A stretch of DNA of 64,000 nt. Source: Ruegeria conchae. Lineage in GTDB: Bacteria > Pseudomonadota > Alphaproteobacteria > Rhodobacterales > Rhodobacteraceae. The translations under genes and the position numbers were made by a program. The stretch lies in contig NZ_AEYW01000022.1 of NCBI RefSeq assembly GCF_000192475.1, positions 62,001 through 126,000 on the forward strand, given 5' to 3'. This document shows positions 1 to 9,150 of the stretch, one piece after another (position 1 is the first letter of the stretch; the number at the start of each line of letters is the position of its first letter). The notes under the pieces were generated by a model. That model saw only the letters and a list, made by a program, of their open reading frames with translations, made no database searches and had not been told where the DNA came from.

Positions 1-391
1 GAGAGCTTTCTTTTCGGACCACCCTGAAAGATCCCCGACTCTGAACAAAATCCCTTTGATCAATTGGGCGCGACATATGGCTTATGTGAATTCCTGCCAC
101 TCCGCCCTGCCGCGAGCCCTGAATTTTGAATATGACGGGCCAGAGGGGCAGGCTCCTTCGGGCGTTTTGCTGCACACGAAATTCCTGCCGGGGGTTGTAG
201 AACAATCGCAGATAGAAAAACACAGGCGCCAGCATTTCCACGACCCTGAAAAATTCAGCACATATTATGATGGGATAATTAATAAGCCCGATCTTTGGGG
301 GTCTGATTCTGTAAAGCTGCGCGATTGGCAACAATTGGAGACTTTGGGGCTGCTGAACGGCGGCGGCTTTCCAGCCACTACGGGGAAGTAA
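1..391 (+). CDS. Glycosyltransferase family 2 protein, 3' part (5' end outside window)
   Basis: The reading frame is open from the first base of the window and ends at the TAA before 392. About 129 residues are visible. They align by eye with the C-terminal third of the complete protein at 517-1527: both have an FF/FH-D-x-PE-[RK]-[SA]-P-x-LNKIPL stretch, an [AS]-[LC]-LPR-[AG]-LN motif, an S-G-[VA]-LLH-[TA]-K motif and a terminal W-RQLE-[TI]-LG-like ending. It is therefore the tail of a tandem paralogue in the Glyco_tranf_2_4-like family. The catalytic N-terminal part lies outside the window. The donor sugar and acceptor cannot be told; the neighbours suggest an exported or capsular polysaccharide. 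Confidence 0.8.
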   Translation, partial: RAFFSDHPERSPTLNKIPLINWARHMAYVNSCHSALPRALNFEYDGPEGQAPSGVLLHTKFLPGVVEQSQIEKHRRQHFHDPEKFSTYYDGIINKPDLWGSDSVKLRDWQQLETLGLLNGGGFPATTGK

Positions 392-516
392 ACGGGATTT
401 AAACCCATTGCTTCGCAAGGTAACTAGATGTCATAAAACGATGACGGCTCGGCACCACTCAGGCCTCAGGCGGCCCCGGGCAGACGCGCGTATATCAAAA
501 AAGGTTGGGCAGCCGC

Positions 517-1527
517 GTGAGCCTTTTGGATTCCTATCGCATGAGATTGCGACGCAAGCGTCGCCTTTTGCGGTGCCTGCGCAAAAGACGCGAATTGAAA
601 GCGATACAGAACAACACGTCAGATATTCGCCCGCAAGACATCTTGTTGATGAGCGTCGTGCGAAACGAATGTATCCGCCTGCCTTATTTTCTGGACTATT
701 ACCGCAAGCTTGGCATCAACCATTTCCTATTCGTCGACAACAATAGCGATGACGGAACGCGTGAATTTTTAACCGACCAACCAGACGTGTCACTGTGGTG
801 GACGGATGCCAGCTACAAAAGTTCGACTTATGGGCTGGACTGGTCAAATTATCTGTTGCGAACCTATGCCCACAAACACTGGGTTTTGACCGTCGATCCG
901 GACGAGTTCTTTGTTTACCCGTTCTGTGATACCCGCCCGATAAGGGCGTTGACCGACTGGTTGGATGACACCAGCGTTCGTAGTTTCGGCACAATGCTGA
1001 TCGACATGTATCCTGAGGGGGTCGTCGAAGACACGCCCTATCATGCCGGTCAGAATCCGTTCGAGATCGCCCCGTGGTTTGACTCAGGCAACTACATGAT
1101 CGCCCGGAATCCCACCTATGGAAACCTGTGGATTCAAGGTGGTGCCCGAGCACGGGTTTTCTTTCATGATACGCCCGAAAAAGCCCCTGCACTGAACAAA
1201 ATCCCTTTGGTGAAATGGCATCGCCGATACGCCTATGTCAGCTCGACCCATGCGCTGCTGCCCCGTGGCCTCAACCAAGTTTACGAGGAACGTGGGGGTG
1301 AAAAAACCAGCGGCGCACTGCTACATGCTAAGTTAATCGACACTCTGGGCAACAAGGCCCGTGAGGAACTAAGCCGCAGCCAGCATTATCGCGCCTCGGG
1401 CGAATATAGAGCTTATGCCGAACACTTGGAGAATAAGCCCGTTTTCTGGAACAACTGGTCCGAGAAATACATCAACTGGCGACAGCTTGAGATCCTCGGC
1501 ATGATGTCAAAAGGGAACTGGGCATGA
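517..1527 (+). CDS. Glycosyltransferase family 2 protein (Glyco_tranf_2_4 type)
   Basis: About 336 residues. A short, very basic N-terminus (RMRLRRKRRLLR) precedes a GT2-like fold: an MSVVRNE strand, then FLFVDNNSDDGT (nucleotide-sugar binding), then a DPDEFF motif near residue 128 that fits the metal-binding DxD role. Such proteins add sugars to cell-surface polysaccharides from the cytoplasmic side; no membrane segment is seen. The start is uncertain. GTG 517 has AAGG 12 bases upstream and gives a natural VSLLDSYR start, TTG 505 is too close to that AAGG, and ATG 541 would also work. The stop overlaps the next start by four bases (ATGA), so the genes are probably translationally coupled. 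The substrate is unknown. Confidence 0.82.
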   Translation: MSLLDSYRMRLRRKRRLLRCLRKRRELKAIQNNTSDIRPQDILLMSVVRNECIRLPYFLDYYRKLGINHFLFVDNNSDDGTREFLTDQPDVSLWWTDASYKSSTYGLDWSNYLLRTYAHKHWVLTVDPDEFFVYPFCDTRPIRALTDWLDDTSVRSFGTMLIDMYPEGVVEDTPYHAGQNPFEIAPWFDSGNYMIARNPTYGNLWIQGGARARVFFHDTPEKAPALNKIPLVKWHRRYAYVSSTHALLPRGLNQVYEERGGEKTSGALLHAKLIDTLGNKAREELSRSQHYRASGEYRAYAEHLENKPVFWNNWSEKYINWRQLEILGMMSKGNWA

Positions 1528-3224
1528 GCAGCCTGGGCATCGTCATGCTGGTGCACACCGCACTCGACCGAGTAGAGCGGGTGGCGCGGCATTGGACCGC
1601 ATCGGGCTGCCCGGTCGTGATCCATGTGGATCGCAAGGTGACCAACTCGGCATATTCCACTCTGGTCACCGCCTGTTCAGATAATCCTTTAATCCAGTTC
1701 TCGGATCGACATGTCTGTGAATGGGGTGGGTGGGGCATCGTTGCAGCCTCACAGTCCGCTGCAACTCAGATGTTGGACAGTTTCCCGCAGGTGCGTCACG
1801 TTTTCCTTGCCTCGGGTGCTTGTTTGCCGCTTCGCCCTGTGGGCGAGCTGATGGATTATCTGGCTGATCGCCCCCGCGTTGATTTCATCGAAAGCGCCAC
1901 AACACGCGATGTCAGCTGGACCATGGGGGGGTTGGATCTTGAACGCTTCACGCTGCGTTTTCCGTTCTCATGGCGCAAACAGCGGAGATTGTTTGACGCC
2001 TACGTGCGGCTTCAACGCGTAGTAGGAATGCGCAGGGCGATCCCTGAAGGTCTTGTGCCACATATGGGCAGCCAATGGTGGTGCCTGACACGGCAAACCC
2101 TGTCAGCCATTTTGCAGGACCCCAAGCGCCCGGACTATGACCGGTATTTTCGGAGGGTCTGGATCCCGGACGAAAGCTATTTCCAAACACTCGCGCGCCT
2201 GTATTCCACGCATATCGAAAGCCGGTCGCTGACACTGTCGAAGTTCGACTATCAGGGCCGACCTCATATGTTCTACGACGACCACCTACAATTGCTACGC
2301 CGCTCGGATTGCTTTGTGGCGCGGAAAGTCTGGCACGGAGCAGACAGGCTGTATCAATCCTTTTTGTCGGATGAAAACAGCGCGATGACACCGGCTGAGC
2401 CCAATCCGGGAAAGATCGACCGAGTGTTTTCTAAAGCTGTCGAGCGGCGCATTCGCGGCCGGGACGGATTGTACATGCAGAGTTGTTTTCCGCGCGCGAC
2501 AAGCGAACGCGGCCTAACCGCTTTTCCTTATTCCGTGCTTCAAGGCTTTTCAGAGCTGTTTGAAGATTTCGAGCCCTGGCTTGCAAATGTGACGAGTGCA
2601 CGGGTGCACGGACATCTGTTTCACCCGGAGAAGGCGCAATTTGCAAACGGTGGCACAATGATGAACGGCGCGCTTCCAGATTGCGCGTCTCTCCGCGACT
2701 ACAATCCGACTGCATTCCTGTCGAACGTCATCTGGAACACACGGGGCGAGCGCCAATGTTTTCAATTCGGACCGAATGATTCCCAACAGATCAACGAGTT
2801 CCTGTTGCGCGATCTGAACGCCAGTATTGCAATCATCACTGGCGCCTGGGCGGTTCCCTTGTTCAGGTCCAACATGAACTTTGCCGATATTCGGTGTGAA
2901 GCTGCCCGTTTGCAGCAGCGGGAAACAAAGCAGCTTGAGTTGCTGGATACAGCCCGCGCAAAATCTAGAATACGGGTCTGGACTATGGCTGAGTTCGTGG
3001 AATCCCCCATGGAACACCTGCAGACCGTGCTTGAAGATATGGGTGCGCCCCAGCCCACCCACTTGACCGAGGCACCCACGATGGTGGATCTGACGGGGTT
3101 TGGTAAGTTTCTGCAGAATCTCAAAAACCAGGGCATGCATCCCTATTTGATGGGTGATTTTCCTGTTAACGATGTATTTGGCGGACAAGCCAAATCGTTC
3201 AAAAAGCCCTATCTGGTGCAGTAA
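1524..3224 (+). CDS. Core-2/I-branching-type beta-1,6-N-acetylglucosaminyltransferase with C-terminal DUF5927-like region
   Basis: 566 residues. The first ~280 resemble the GT14 Core-2/I-branching family: an IVMLVHT opening, a VVIHVDRK strand, an FLASGACLPLRP motif, a W-WCL segment and a PDESYFQTL motif that supplies the acidic catalytic residues. The remaining ~280 residues match what I remember of the DUF5927 extension, found mostly on Rhodobacterales homologues; its role is unknown. No signal peptide or membrane helix is obvious. The gene begins inside the stop of the preceding GT2 gene and is followed 6 bases later by a sulfotransferase-like gene, so the three are very likely one polysaccharide operon. 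The acceptor is unknown. Confidence 0.8.
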   Translation: MSSLGIVMLVHTALDRVERVARHWTASGCPVVIHVDRKVTNSAYSTLVTACSDNPLIQFSDRHVCEWGGWGIVAASQSAATQMLDSFPQVRHVFLASGACLPLRPVGELMDYLADRPRVDFIESATTRDVSWTMGGLDLERFTLRFPFSWRKQRRLFDAYVRLQRVVGMRRAIPEGLVPHMGSQWWCLTRQTLSAILQDPKRPDYDRYFRRVWIPDESYFQTLARLYSTHIESRSLTLSKFDYQGRPHMFYDDHLQLLRRSDCFVARKVWHGADRLYQSFLSDENSAMTPAEPNPGKIDRVFSKAVERRIRGRDGLYMQSCFPRATSERGLTAFPYSVLQGFSELFEDFEPWLANVTSARVHGHLFHPEKAQFANGGTMMNGALPDCASLRDYNPTAFLSNVIWNTRGERQCFQFGPNDSQQINEFLLRDLNASIAIITGAWAVPLFRSNMNFADIRCEAARLQQRETKQLELLDTARAKSRIRVWTMAEFVESPMEHLQTVLEDMGAPQPTHLTEAPTMVDLTGFGKFLQNLKNQGMHPYLMGDFPVNDVFGGQAKSFKKPYLVQ

Positions 3225-3230
3225 TTAAAA

Positions 3231-4664
3231 ATGACCCGCCTCTTCGATTACTTCATCGTACTGGCCGATATGCGCACTGGCTCGAACCTGTTGGAATTGC
3301 AGTTGAATACGCTCGACGGGGTGACCTGTCACGGTGAGGCGTTCAACCCCTACTTCGTCGGCCTGCCAAAACTGGATAGCGTTCTTGGGTTTACTCTAGA
3401 AGATCGCGAGAACGATCCTCTGGCTCTGATCAATGCGATCCGAAACGCACCGGGCGAGATGAACGGCTTTCGATTCTTCAGTGATCACGATGCGCGTGCT
3501 CTTGGGCCTGCGCTTGATGATCCACGCTGTGCCAAGATCATCCTGAAGCGCAATCCTCTGGACAGCTACATCTCGTGGAAAATCGCATTGGAGACCAAGC
3601 AGTGGAGATTGGTAAACATCAAGCAGCGCCGCGATGCGCAGGTCACCTTTGACACCGAAGAGTTCTGTGACCAACTTGAACAACGGCAGGCGTTTCGACA
3701 GACCGTTCTCAAGCACTTGCAAACCACAGGGCAGACGCCGTTTTATATAGACTATGACGATCTGAATGACCTGGACGTTCTGAACGGGCTTGCAGCCTGG
3801 CTGGGCGTCAGCGCACGGCTTGCCGAGCTGAACCAACATCTCAAGCGCCAGAACCCCGCACCCGTCTTGTCGAAAGTGACCAATCCAGACGACATGGAGC
3901 AGGCACTGTCACAGTACGACTGGTTCAAGTTGCACCAAATCCCAAATTTCGAGCCGCGCCGCGGTCCTGCCGTCTCGCGCTATGTGGGCGCGGCAAACAC
4001 GCCCCTGATGTATCTACCCGTGCGCGGTGGCCCCGAGGCGGAAGTGGCGCAATGGCTCGCCGATCTCGATGGAGTCACAACCGATGACCTTATCACTGGC
4101 CGCAATCAGAAACAGACGCGTCAATGGATGCAAAGCCATCCCGATCACCGCAAATTCACAGTGTTACGGCATCCGTTGGCACGCGCGCATGCGGTATTCT
4201 GTGACCGTATCCTGCACACCGGCCCCGGCGCCTATGTCAGCATCCGTAATATGCTGAGCCGGCGGTACAAAGTGCCGCTACCTGCCAAAGGTGATCTAGG
4301 TGCTTATTCACTTGACCAACATTACGAAGCTTTCTCGGCATATCTGGGCATGTTGCGCAGTATTCTTGCGGGTCAGACCCCGATCCGCGTCGACGGAGAA
4401 TGGTGCGGGCAGGCGCAAACACTAGAAGGCATGGCTGGATTCACCCTACCCGATCTGATTCTGCGTGAGGTTGAGATGGCAATCAAATTGCCCGAGCTTG
4501 CCCGTCAAGTGGGACACGAAGCACCGCCAACTCCGGTGAAGGCAATGCCTGATGTGCCCTTCTCGCTGGATCAAATTTACGATGCACGGCTTGAAGCGCT
4601 GGCAGCCGAAGCCTACCAGCGCGACTATGTGCAGCTCGGGTTTGGTGCTTGGAAACCGCTTTGA
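3231..4664 (+). CDS. NodH-like sulfotransferase, apparently two-part
   Basis: 477 residues. The N-terminal half has the features of a PAPS-dependent sulfotransferase: YFIVLADMRTGSNLL, where RTGSN fits the 5'-phosphosulfate loop, and KIILKRNPLDSYISWKIA, which fits the 3'-phosphate-binding motif. After about residue 250 a second segment carries KFTVLRHPLARAHAVFCDRI, which resembles a second 3'-phosphate-binding motif of the Sulfotransfer_2 type, but no clear partner 5' loop is seen. It would sulfate a sugar made by the two preceding glycosyltransferases; the gap to the GT14 gene is only 6 bases. The family is fairly sure, but activity of the second half is unproven. The gene ends one base before a converging L,D-transpeptidase gene. 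Confidence 0.72.
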   Translation: MTRLFDYFIVLADMRTGSNLLELQLNTLDGVTCHGEAFNPYFVGLPKLDSVLGFTLEDRENDPLALINAIRNAPGEMNGFRFFSDHDARALGPALDDPRCAKIILKRNPLDSYISWKIALETKQWRLVNIKQRRDAQVTFDTEEFCDQLEQRQAFRQTVLKHLQTTGQTPFYIDYDDLNDLDVLNGLAAWLGVSARLAELNQHLKRQNPAPVLSKVTNPDDMEQALSQYDWFKLHQIPNFEPRRGPAVSRYVGAANTPLMYLPVRGGPEAEVAQWLADLDGVTTDDLITGRNQKQTRQWMQSHPDHRKFTVLRHPLARAHAVFCDRILHTGPGAYVSIRNMLSRRYKVPLPAKGDLGAYSLDQHYEAFSAYLGMLRSILAGQTPIRVDGEWCGQAQTLEGMAGFTLPDLILREVEMAIKLPELARQVGHEAPPTPVKAMPDVPFSLDQIYDARLEALAAEAYQRDYVQLGFGAWKPL

Positions 4665-4665
4665 T

Positions 4666-5217
4666 TCAGGGACGCAGAGTGATGACAGTTCCCTCGTTCA
4701 CCATCGCGTAAATCTCTTCGATCTCGTCGTTTTTCACAGCGATGCAGCCCGCTGTCCAATCAGGCGTCTTCTTCGCACGCTTGAACTCGGATCGTAGGTT
4801 CGGCTGTCCGTGAATGAAGATATCGCCACCCGGATCAACGCCAGCGGCCTTGGCCTTCGCCCGATCTTCCGAGTTCGGATACGAGATGCCCAGCGACAGG
4901 TGATACCGACTACGTGGGTTGCGGCGGTCAATCAGATAAGTGCCCTCAGGCGTGCGTCCATCGCCTTTTTTGGATTTTGTACCTCTGGGCGCAAATCCCA
5001 GATCGACATCATATTCCCGTAAAATCTGCTCGTTATGAAGAAGATACATCTTGCGTGCGCCCTTGTTGATGACCAATGAGGTCACCTCGGGCCCGCGATA
5101 AGAAAGAAATCTGGGTTTCGCTGAGGCGCACGCTGAAAGGCTCAGCGTTGCCATCGCGCCCATTCCAAATGCTCGACGATCCATAGTTTTCACTGCCTGA
5201 TGCTCTTTTTTGCCCAT
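4666..5217 (-). CDS. L,D-transpeptidase (YkuD) lipoprotein
   Basis: 183 residues. A YkuD domain follows a signal sequence. The catalytic signature is visible as FIHG (His136) and TAGCIAVKN (Cys158), spaced as in L,D-transpeptidases that make 3-3 peptidoglycan cross-links or attach proteins to murein. The leader is DRRAFGMGAMATLSLSAC-A; LSAC is a plausible lipobox with Cys30 and the RR pair hints at Tat export. ATG 5184 (MDRRAF) is an alternative start that trims 11 residues and looks more like a signal peptide; neither start has a strong ribosome site. The gene is monocistronic or leads no obvious operon, and converges on the sulfotransferase gene. Confidence 0.85.
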   Translation of the reverse strand: MGKKEHQAVKTMDRRAFGMGAMATLSLSACASAKPRFLSYRGPEVTSLVINKGARKMYLLHNEQILREYDVDLGFAPRGTKSKKGDGRTPEGTYLIDRRNPRSRYHLSLGISYPNSEDRAKAKAAGVDPGGDIFIHGQPNLRSEFKRAKKTPDWTAGCIAVKNDEIEEIYAMVNEGTVITLRP

Positions 5218-5246
5218 TATTATGCCAGATTTGTGCGAAACTTAAA

Positions 5247-6032
5247 TCACTTTTTGATGTGCGACTGTTCCATTAGGCGGCGTTCAATCGACTCGAGCCT
5301 TTCAAGAACCTCGTCACGATAGGCGTCGGTTTTGACCTCATCCTCGGCATGGTGGGCATCCTGCATCGAGTTCACGATCAAACCAACCAGAAGGTTAACC
5401 ACCGCAAAGGTGGTCACCATGATGAAGGGAACAAAGAATAGCCAGGCGTAGGGATAGACCTCCATCACCGGGCGGACGATCCCCATGGACCAGCTTTCCA
5501 GCGTCATGATCTGGAACAGCGTATAGGCAGACATGCCCAGATCACCGAACCAATCCGGAAAGCTGTATGAGAACAGTTTGGTCGAGATCACCGCGCCGAT
5601 ATAGAACAAGATCGCCATCAGCAAGAACACGCTGGCCATGCCCGGCAGCGCCGAGATGAAGCCTTCGACCACCCGGCGCAGGCGCGGCGCAACGGAGATG
5701 ACGCGCAATACTCGCAAGATACGCAGTGCCCGAAGAACAGAAAGCGCCCCCGCGCTTGGGACAAGGGCGACACCCACAATCACAAAGTCAAAGATGTTCC
5801 AGCCGCTTGTGAAGAACCGACGCCCGGTCGCCATCAGTTTCATCACAATTTCGATGACGAAGATGGTGAGGCACAGTTTATCAAGCGTCACGATCAGCGG
5901 GCCCGCTGCTTCCATCAGCGTGGGTGATGTCTCCATCCCCAACAACACCGCGTTGAACAGAATCACACCGGTGATGAATCGCCCGAATACCGGGGCTTCG
6001 ATGATGGGCAGAAGTCGTTGGGCGATCACCAT
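5247..6032 (-). CDS. Voltage-gated sodium channel (BacNav/NaChBac family ion transporter)
   Basis: 261 residues, the normal length for a one-domain bacterial Nav channel that assembles as a tetramer. S1-S4 form the voltage sensor, and S4 is visible as LRALRILRVLRVISVAPRLRR (about residues 100-120) with arginines at every third position. The pore loop carries TLESWSM at residues 177-183, the sodium-selective filter type known from NavAb/NavMs. S6 is FFVPFIMVTTFAVVNLLVGLIVNSM. The C-terminus (EDEVKTDAYRDEVLERLESIERRLMEQ) fits the neck and coiled coil that hold the tetramer. AAGGA lies about 9 bases before the ATG. It lies downstream of the RNA methyltransferase gene with a 22-base gap. Confidence 0.93.
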   Translation of the reverse strand: MVIAQRLLPIIEAPVFGRFITGVILFNAVLLGMETSPTLMEAAGPLIVTLDKLCLTIFVIEIVMKLMATGRRFFTSGWNIFDFVIVGVALVPSAGALSVLRALRILRVLRVISVAPRLRRVVEGFISALPGMASVFLLMAILFYIGAVISTKLFSYSFPDWFGDLGMSAYTLFQIMTLESWSMGIVRPVMEVYPYAWLFFVPFIMVTTFAVVNLLVGLIVNSMQDAHHAEDEVKTDAYRDEVLERLESIERRLMEQSHIKK

Positions 6033-6054
6033 GCGGGTGGTCCTTATCTCAGAT

Positions 6055-7278
6055 CTACGGGTTCAGCGAGAACCGGGCGGCAAGTTCGGTGTGTGACGAC
6101 CATCGAAATTGGTCAACCACCTGTACCCATTCAAGGGCATATCCGGCATTAACCAGAATTTTCGCGTCGCGCGCAAAACTCACCGGATTGCATGAGACAT
6201 ATGCGAGCACTGGGCGTTGGGCCTGCGCTAACTCGGCCACCTGCGCCTCGGCCCCTGCGCGCGGCGGGTCTAGCACGACAGCATCGAATTTCTTGAGCTC
6301 ATCGGGCATGAGCGGGCGGCGAAACAAGTCTCGTGCCTCTGTCGTGACCTGTTTCAGGCCTTGCGCCTTGCGCCATCCCTGATCCAAGGCCTTCGTCATT
6401 TCGGCCTCGCCCTCGACCGCATGCACCTCTGCGGTCTGTGCCAGCGGCAGCGAGAAAGTTCCGCATCCCGCGAAAAGATCGACGATCCGCTTGGCCCCCA
6501 GCGTCGCATCGGAAACGGCCTGTAATAGAGCCTGTTCTCCATCCTTGGTGGCTTGCAAAAATGCTCCGGGCGGCGGGGTGACGCCAGCGTTTCCAAAGCG
6601 TTGGATCGGAGGCTCACGCATGGCGATAACTTCATCATCCCAACTGAGCCGGGCAAGACCGTGGAGCTCGGTCGCTTGCGCGAGCGCCAGTTCCAATGGT
6701 CCATCCAGCGGTTTGCCGCCTTTGACCGCCACATCCAGACCGACTTCGGACAGGGTCAGCGTTACGGCCAGCACGCCTTTGCGGCTGCCACCCAACATGG
6801 CCAAGGCTTCGGCCACCGGAATGGCGTCGATCAAGGTGTGATGCAGCAGGTGACAATCCGGAATTTCGGTGATCGTTTCCGAAGCGCGTCCGTGGAACCC
6901 GGCCAGAGTACCCTTTTTGGTGCGCCGAACGGCGATGGTCGCACGACGGCGGGATCGTTCAGGCGAGGTGTGAATGGGCCGCATCGGGGCATCGAGCCCC
7001 TGCGCGGCGAGCGCGTTGCGGACCACGTCGACCTTCCAGTTGGCGACAAAGTCGTCAGCTGCGTGCTGCATCTGGCAGCCACCACAGGTCTTGTAATGAC
7101 GGCAAGGTGCCTTGACCCGCTGATCCGAGGGCGTTTCGACACGGATGTCACTCAGGAACTGCCCCAGCAGCGTGCCGCTGATCACCTCACCCGGCAGGGT
7201 GCGTGGCGCATAGATCGGACCATCGGCGATCCCGTCGCCCTGATGTCCAAGGCGGTTTATAGTGTAGTGCTGCGTCAT
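6055..7278 (-). CDS. Class I SAM-dependent RNA m5U methyltransferase (RlmD/RumA-like)
   Basis: About 407 residues from ATG 7278 (MTQHYTINRLGHQGDGIA), the usual start of this family; an upstream TTG would add 11 residues that fit no family pattern. A short TRAM-like N-terminus is followed by C-x5-C-x2-C (CRHYKTCGGC), which with one more cysteine binds a 4Fe-4S cluster in RumA. The Rossmann core shows DLFAGCGTFSLPLA (SAM binding), VVLDPPRAG and YVSCNPVSFARD, with the catalytic Cys in SCNP. The enzyme methylates C5 of a uridine in rRNA or tRNA; the exact target is not clear. It follows the ABC exporter genes closely on the same strand. Confidence 0.88.
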   Translation of the reverse strand: MTQHYTINRLGHQGDGIADGPIYAPRTLPGEVISGTLLGQFLSDIRVETPSDQRVKAPCRHYKTCGGCQMQHAADDFVANWKVDVVRNALAAQGLDAPMRPIHTSPERSRRRATIAVRRTKKGTLAGFHGRASETITEIPDCHLLHHTLIDAIPVAEALAMLGGSRKGVLAVTLTLSEVGLDVAVKGGKPLDGPLELALAQATELHGLARLSWDDEVIAMREPPIQRFGNAGVTPPPGAFLQATKDGEQALLQAVSDATLGAKRIVDLFAGCGTFSLPLAQTAEVHAVEGEAEMTKALDQGWRKAQGLKQVTTEARDLFRRPLMPDELKKFDAVVLDPPRAGAEAQVAELAQAQRPVLAYVSCNPVSFARDAKILVNAGYALEWVQVVDQFRWSSHTELAARFSLNP

Positions 7279-7317
7279 GGGGGCCTGATACCGATGGTTT
7301 ACGACCAACAAAACCCC

Positions 7318-9150
7318 TTATTCTGCCGCCTCCGCCTGAATGAACCCACCCGACTGGCGGTGCCAGAACCGGGCATAAAGCCCACCCCGTTCCAACAGTG
7401 CCTCATGAGTACCGCTTTCAACGATATGTCCATGATCCAGAACGATGATCCGGTCCATCTCGCTGAGCGTGGAGAGGCGGTGCGCGATCGCCAGAACGGT
7501 CTTGCCCTGCATCACCCGGTGCAGCGCGGCCTGAATCGAGGCCTCGACCTCGGAATCCAGCGCAGAGGTCGCCTCGTCCAGAACCAATATTGGAGCGTCT
7601 TTCAGGATTGCGCGAGCCAAAGCGATCCTCTGCCGTTGTCCGCCACTGAGTTTCACACCCCGCTCACCGAGATGCGCATCATAGCCCTTACGCCCCTGCG
7701 CATCCTCAAGCCCCAGGATGAATTCATGCGCCTCGGCCTTAGTCGCGGCCTCAATCATTTCAGCCTCGGACGCATCAGGACGGCCATAGAGGATGTTCTC
7801 GCGCGCCGAGCGGTTGAACATCGCGGTTTCCTGCGTGACCATCCCGATCTGTTGGCGCAGACTGTCCTGTGTCACCTGAGAAACATCCTGCCCGTCTATG
7901 GAAATGACGCCATATTCCCCGTCATAGAGCCTAAGTAGCAGAGAAACCAAGGTGGATTTCCCCGCACCCGAGGCTCCGACAATGCCCAGCTTCTCACCCG
8001 GAGTTGCGGTGAAATGCAAGTCAGACACACCACCCACATCGCGGCCATAGGCAAAGCTGACATGGTCAAAGGCGATCTCACCTTCCGAGACCACAAGCGG
8101 TGTTGCATTGGGTGCATCTTCGACCCGGTCGCGCTTGGTCAAGGTATGCATTCCGTTCTCGATCTCGCCAACATTGGCGTATAAGCCCATCAACGTGAAA
8201 CTGACCCAGCCGGTCATTTGTGAGATACGGATCGCCACAGCGCCAGCCGCTACGATATCCCCAGCAGTCGCGCCGCCCATCCGCCAAAGCCACAGCGTTG
8301 CACCGATCAGCAGGACCGGCAGAACCCCGGCTAACGTCATCAGGATGAAACGGAAACTGGCCGACAACTTGCCGAACTCCAGCGACCGTTCTCGCAGGTC
8401 GACCATGGAGTTGCGTGCCGCGTGGTCTTCGAATTCCGAATGAGCGAACAGTTTGACCGTCTTGATATTTGTGATCGTATCAACGACCTGGCCCGACACC
8501 ATCGCCCGTGCTCCAGCACGCGCGGCAGAGCGCACACGAATGCGTGGAAGATACCAGCGCACCAGCAGGAAGTAGATAACCAACCAAGCGGCGAACGGGA
8601 CCATAACAAGCGGATGAATAGACCCTAACAAAAGCAATGACCCCGCAAGCGAGGCCAAGGCGAACACAATCGCGCTGATGGTTTCGGACACCACCTGCGT
8701 CATCGCATTTGAGGTTTGCATCTGTTTTTGGGCAATCCGCCCGGCGAAATCATCGTCGAAATAGGTCACCGATTGACCCAGCGTCCACCGGTTCAGCTTG
8801 GCCAATACCAGCGGCGTGATGTTGGGCATGACGATGTAGTTGTTCGCGATTGATGACAGCCCAAACAGCGCGGGACGCAGCAGCATGAAGAATGCGACAG
8901 CGCCCAAAATGATCGCAAGATTGCCGCCGGTCAGAAACGCGTCGGGCCCGCTTGCGGAAGTCAGATCGATAACGCGCCCCAGGACCCACGCAGTGCCCGC
9001 TTCCATCGCGCCCGCGATTGCCGAGAACGCAGCGGCGACGAATAGCATCGGCCAGGCGCCGGACAGGCTCCAGCGAATGAACGCCCCCAGTGTTTGCGGC
9101 GGGGGCGTTTCGATGTCTTTGAACGGTTGGATGAGGTCGGCAATCTTCAT
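7318..9150 (-). CDS. ABC exporter subunit, fused transmembrane and ATPase domains (second of pair)
   Basis: 610 residues. Residues ~1-330 form a type I exporter membrane domain with about six helices. The C-terminal ATPase has Walker A GASGAGKST, the signature LSGGQRQR and Walker B ILVLDEATSALD with an intact catalytic Glu, then an H-loop AIAHRLST. It is strongly similar along its length to the upstream gene at 9147-10985 and overlaps it by four bases, so the two probably form a heterodimeric MsbA/LmrCD-like exporter. Both ATPase sites look catalytically complete. The cargo (lipid, drug or peptide) cannot be inferred. Confidence 0.9.
   Translation of the reverse strand: MKIADLIQPFKDIETPPPQTLGAFIRWSLSGAWPMLFVAAAFSAIAGAMEAGTAWVLGRVIDLTSASGPDAFLTGGNLAIILGAVAFFMLLRPALFGLSSIANNYIVMPNITPLVLAKLNRWTLGQSVTYFDDDFAGRIAQKQMQTSNAMTQVVSETISAIVFALASLAGSLLLLGSIHPLVMVPFAAWLVIYFLLVRWYLPRIRVRSAARAGARAMVSGQVVDTITNIKTVKLFAHSEFEDHAARNSMVDLRERSLEFGKLSASFRFILMTLAGVLPVLLIGATLWLWRMGGATAGDIVAAGAVAIRISQMTGWVSFTLMGLYANVGEIENGMHTLTKRDRVEDAPNATPLVVSEGEIAFDHVSFAYGRDVGGVSDLHFTATPGEKLGIVGASGAGKSTLVSLLLRLYDGEYGVISIDGQDVSQVTQDSLRQQIGMVTQETAMFNRSARENILYGRPDASEAEMIEAATKAEAHEFILGLEDAQGRKGYDAHLGERGVKLSGGQRQRIALARAILKDAPILVLDEATSALDSEVEASIQAALHRVMQGKTVLAIAHRLSTLSEMDRIIVLDHGHIVESGTHEALLERGGLYARFWHRQSGGFIQAEAAE

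Noticed and set aside
6553..7938. Long open frame on the plus strand, about 461 codons
   Set aside because: It lies antisense to the RNA methyltransferase and ABC exporter genes, has no family motifs and a low-complexity GC-codon composition typical of shadow frames.
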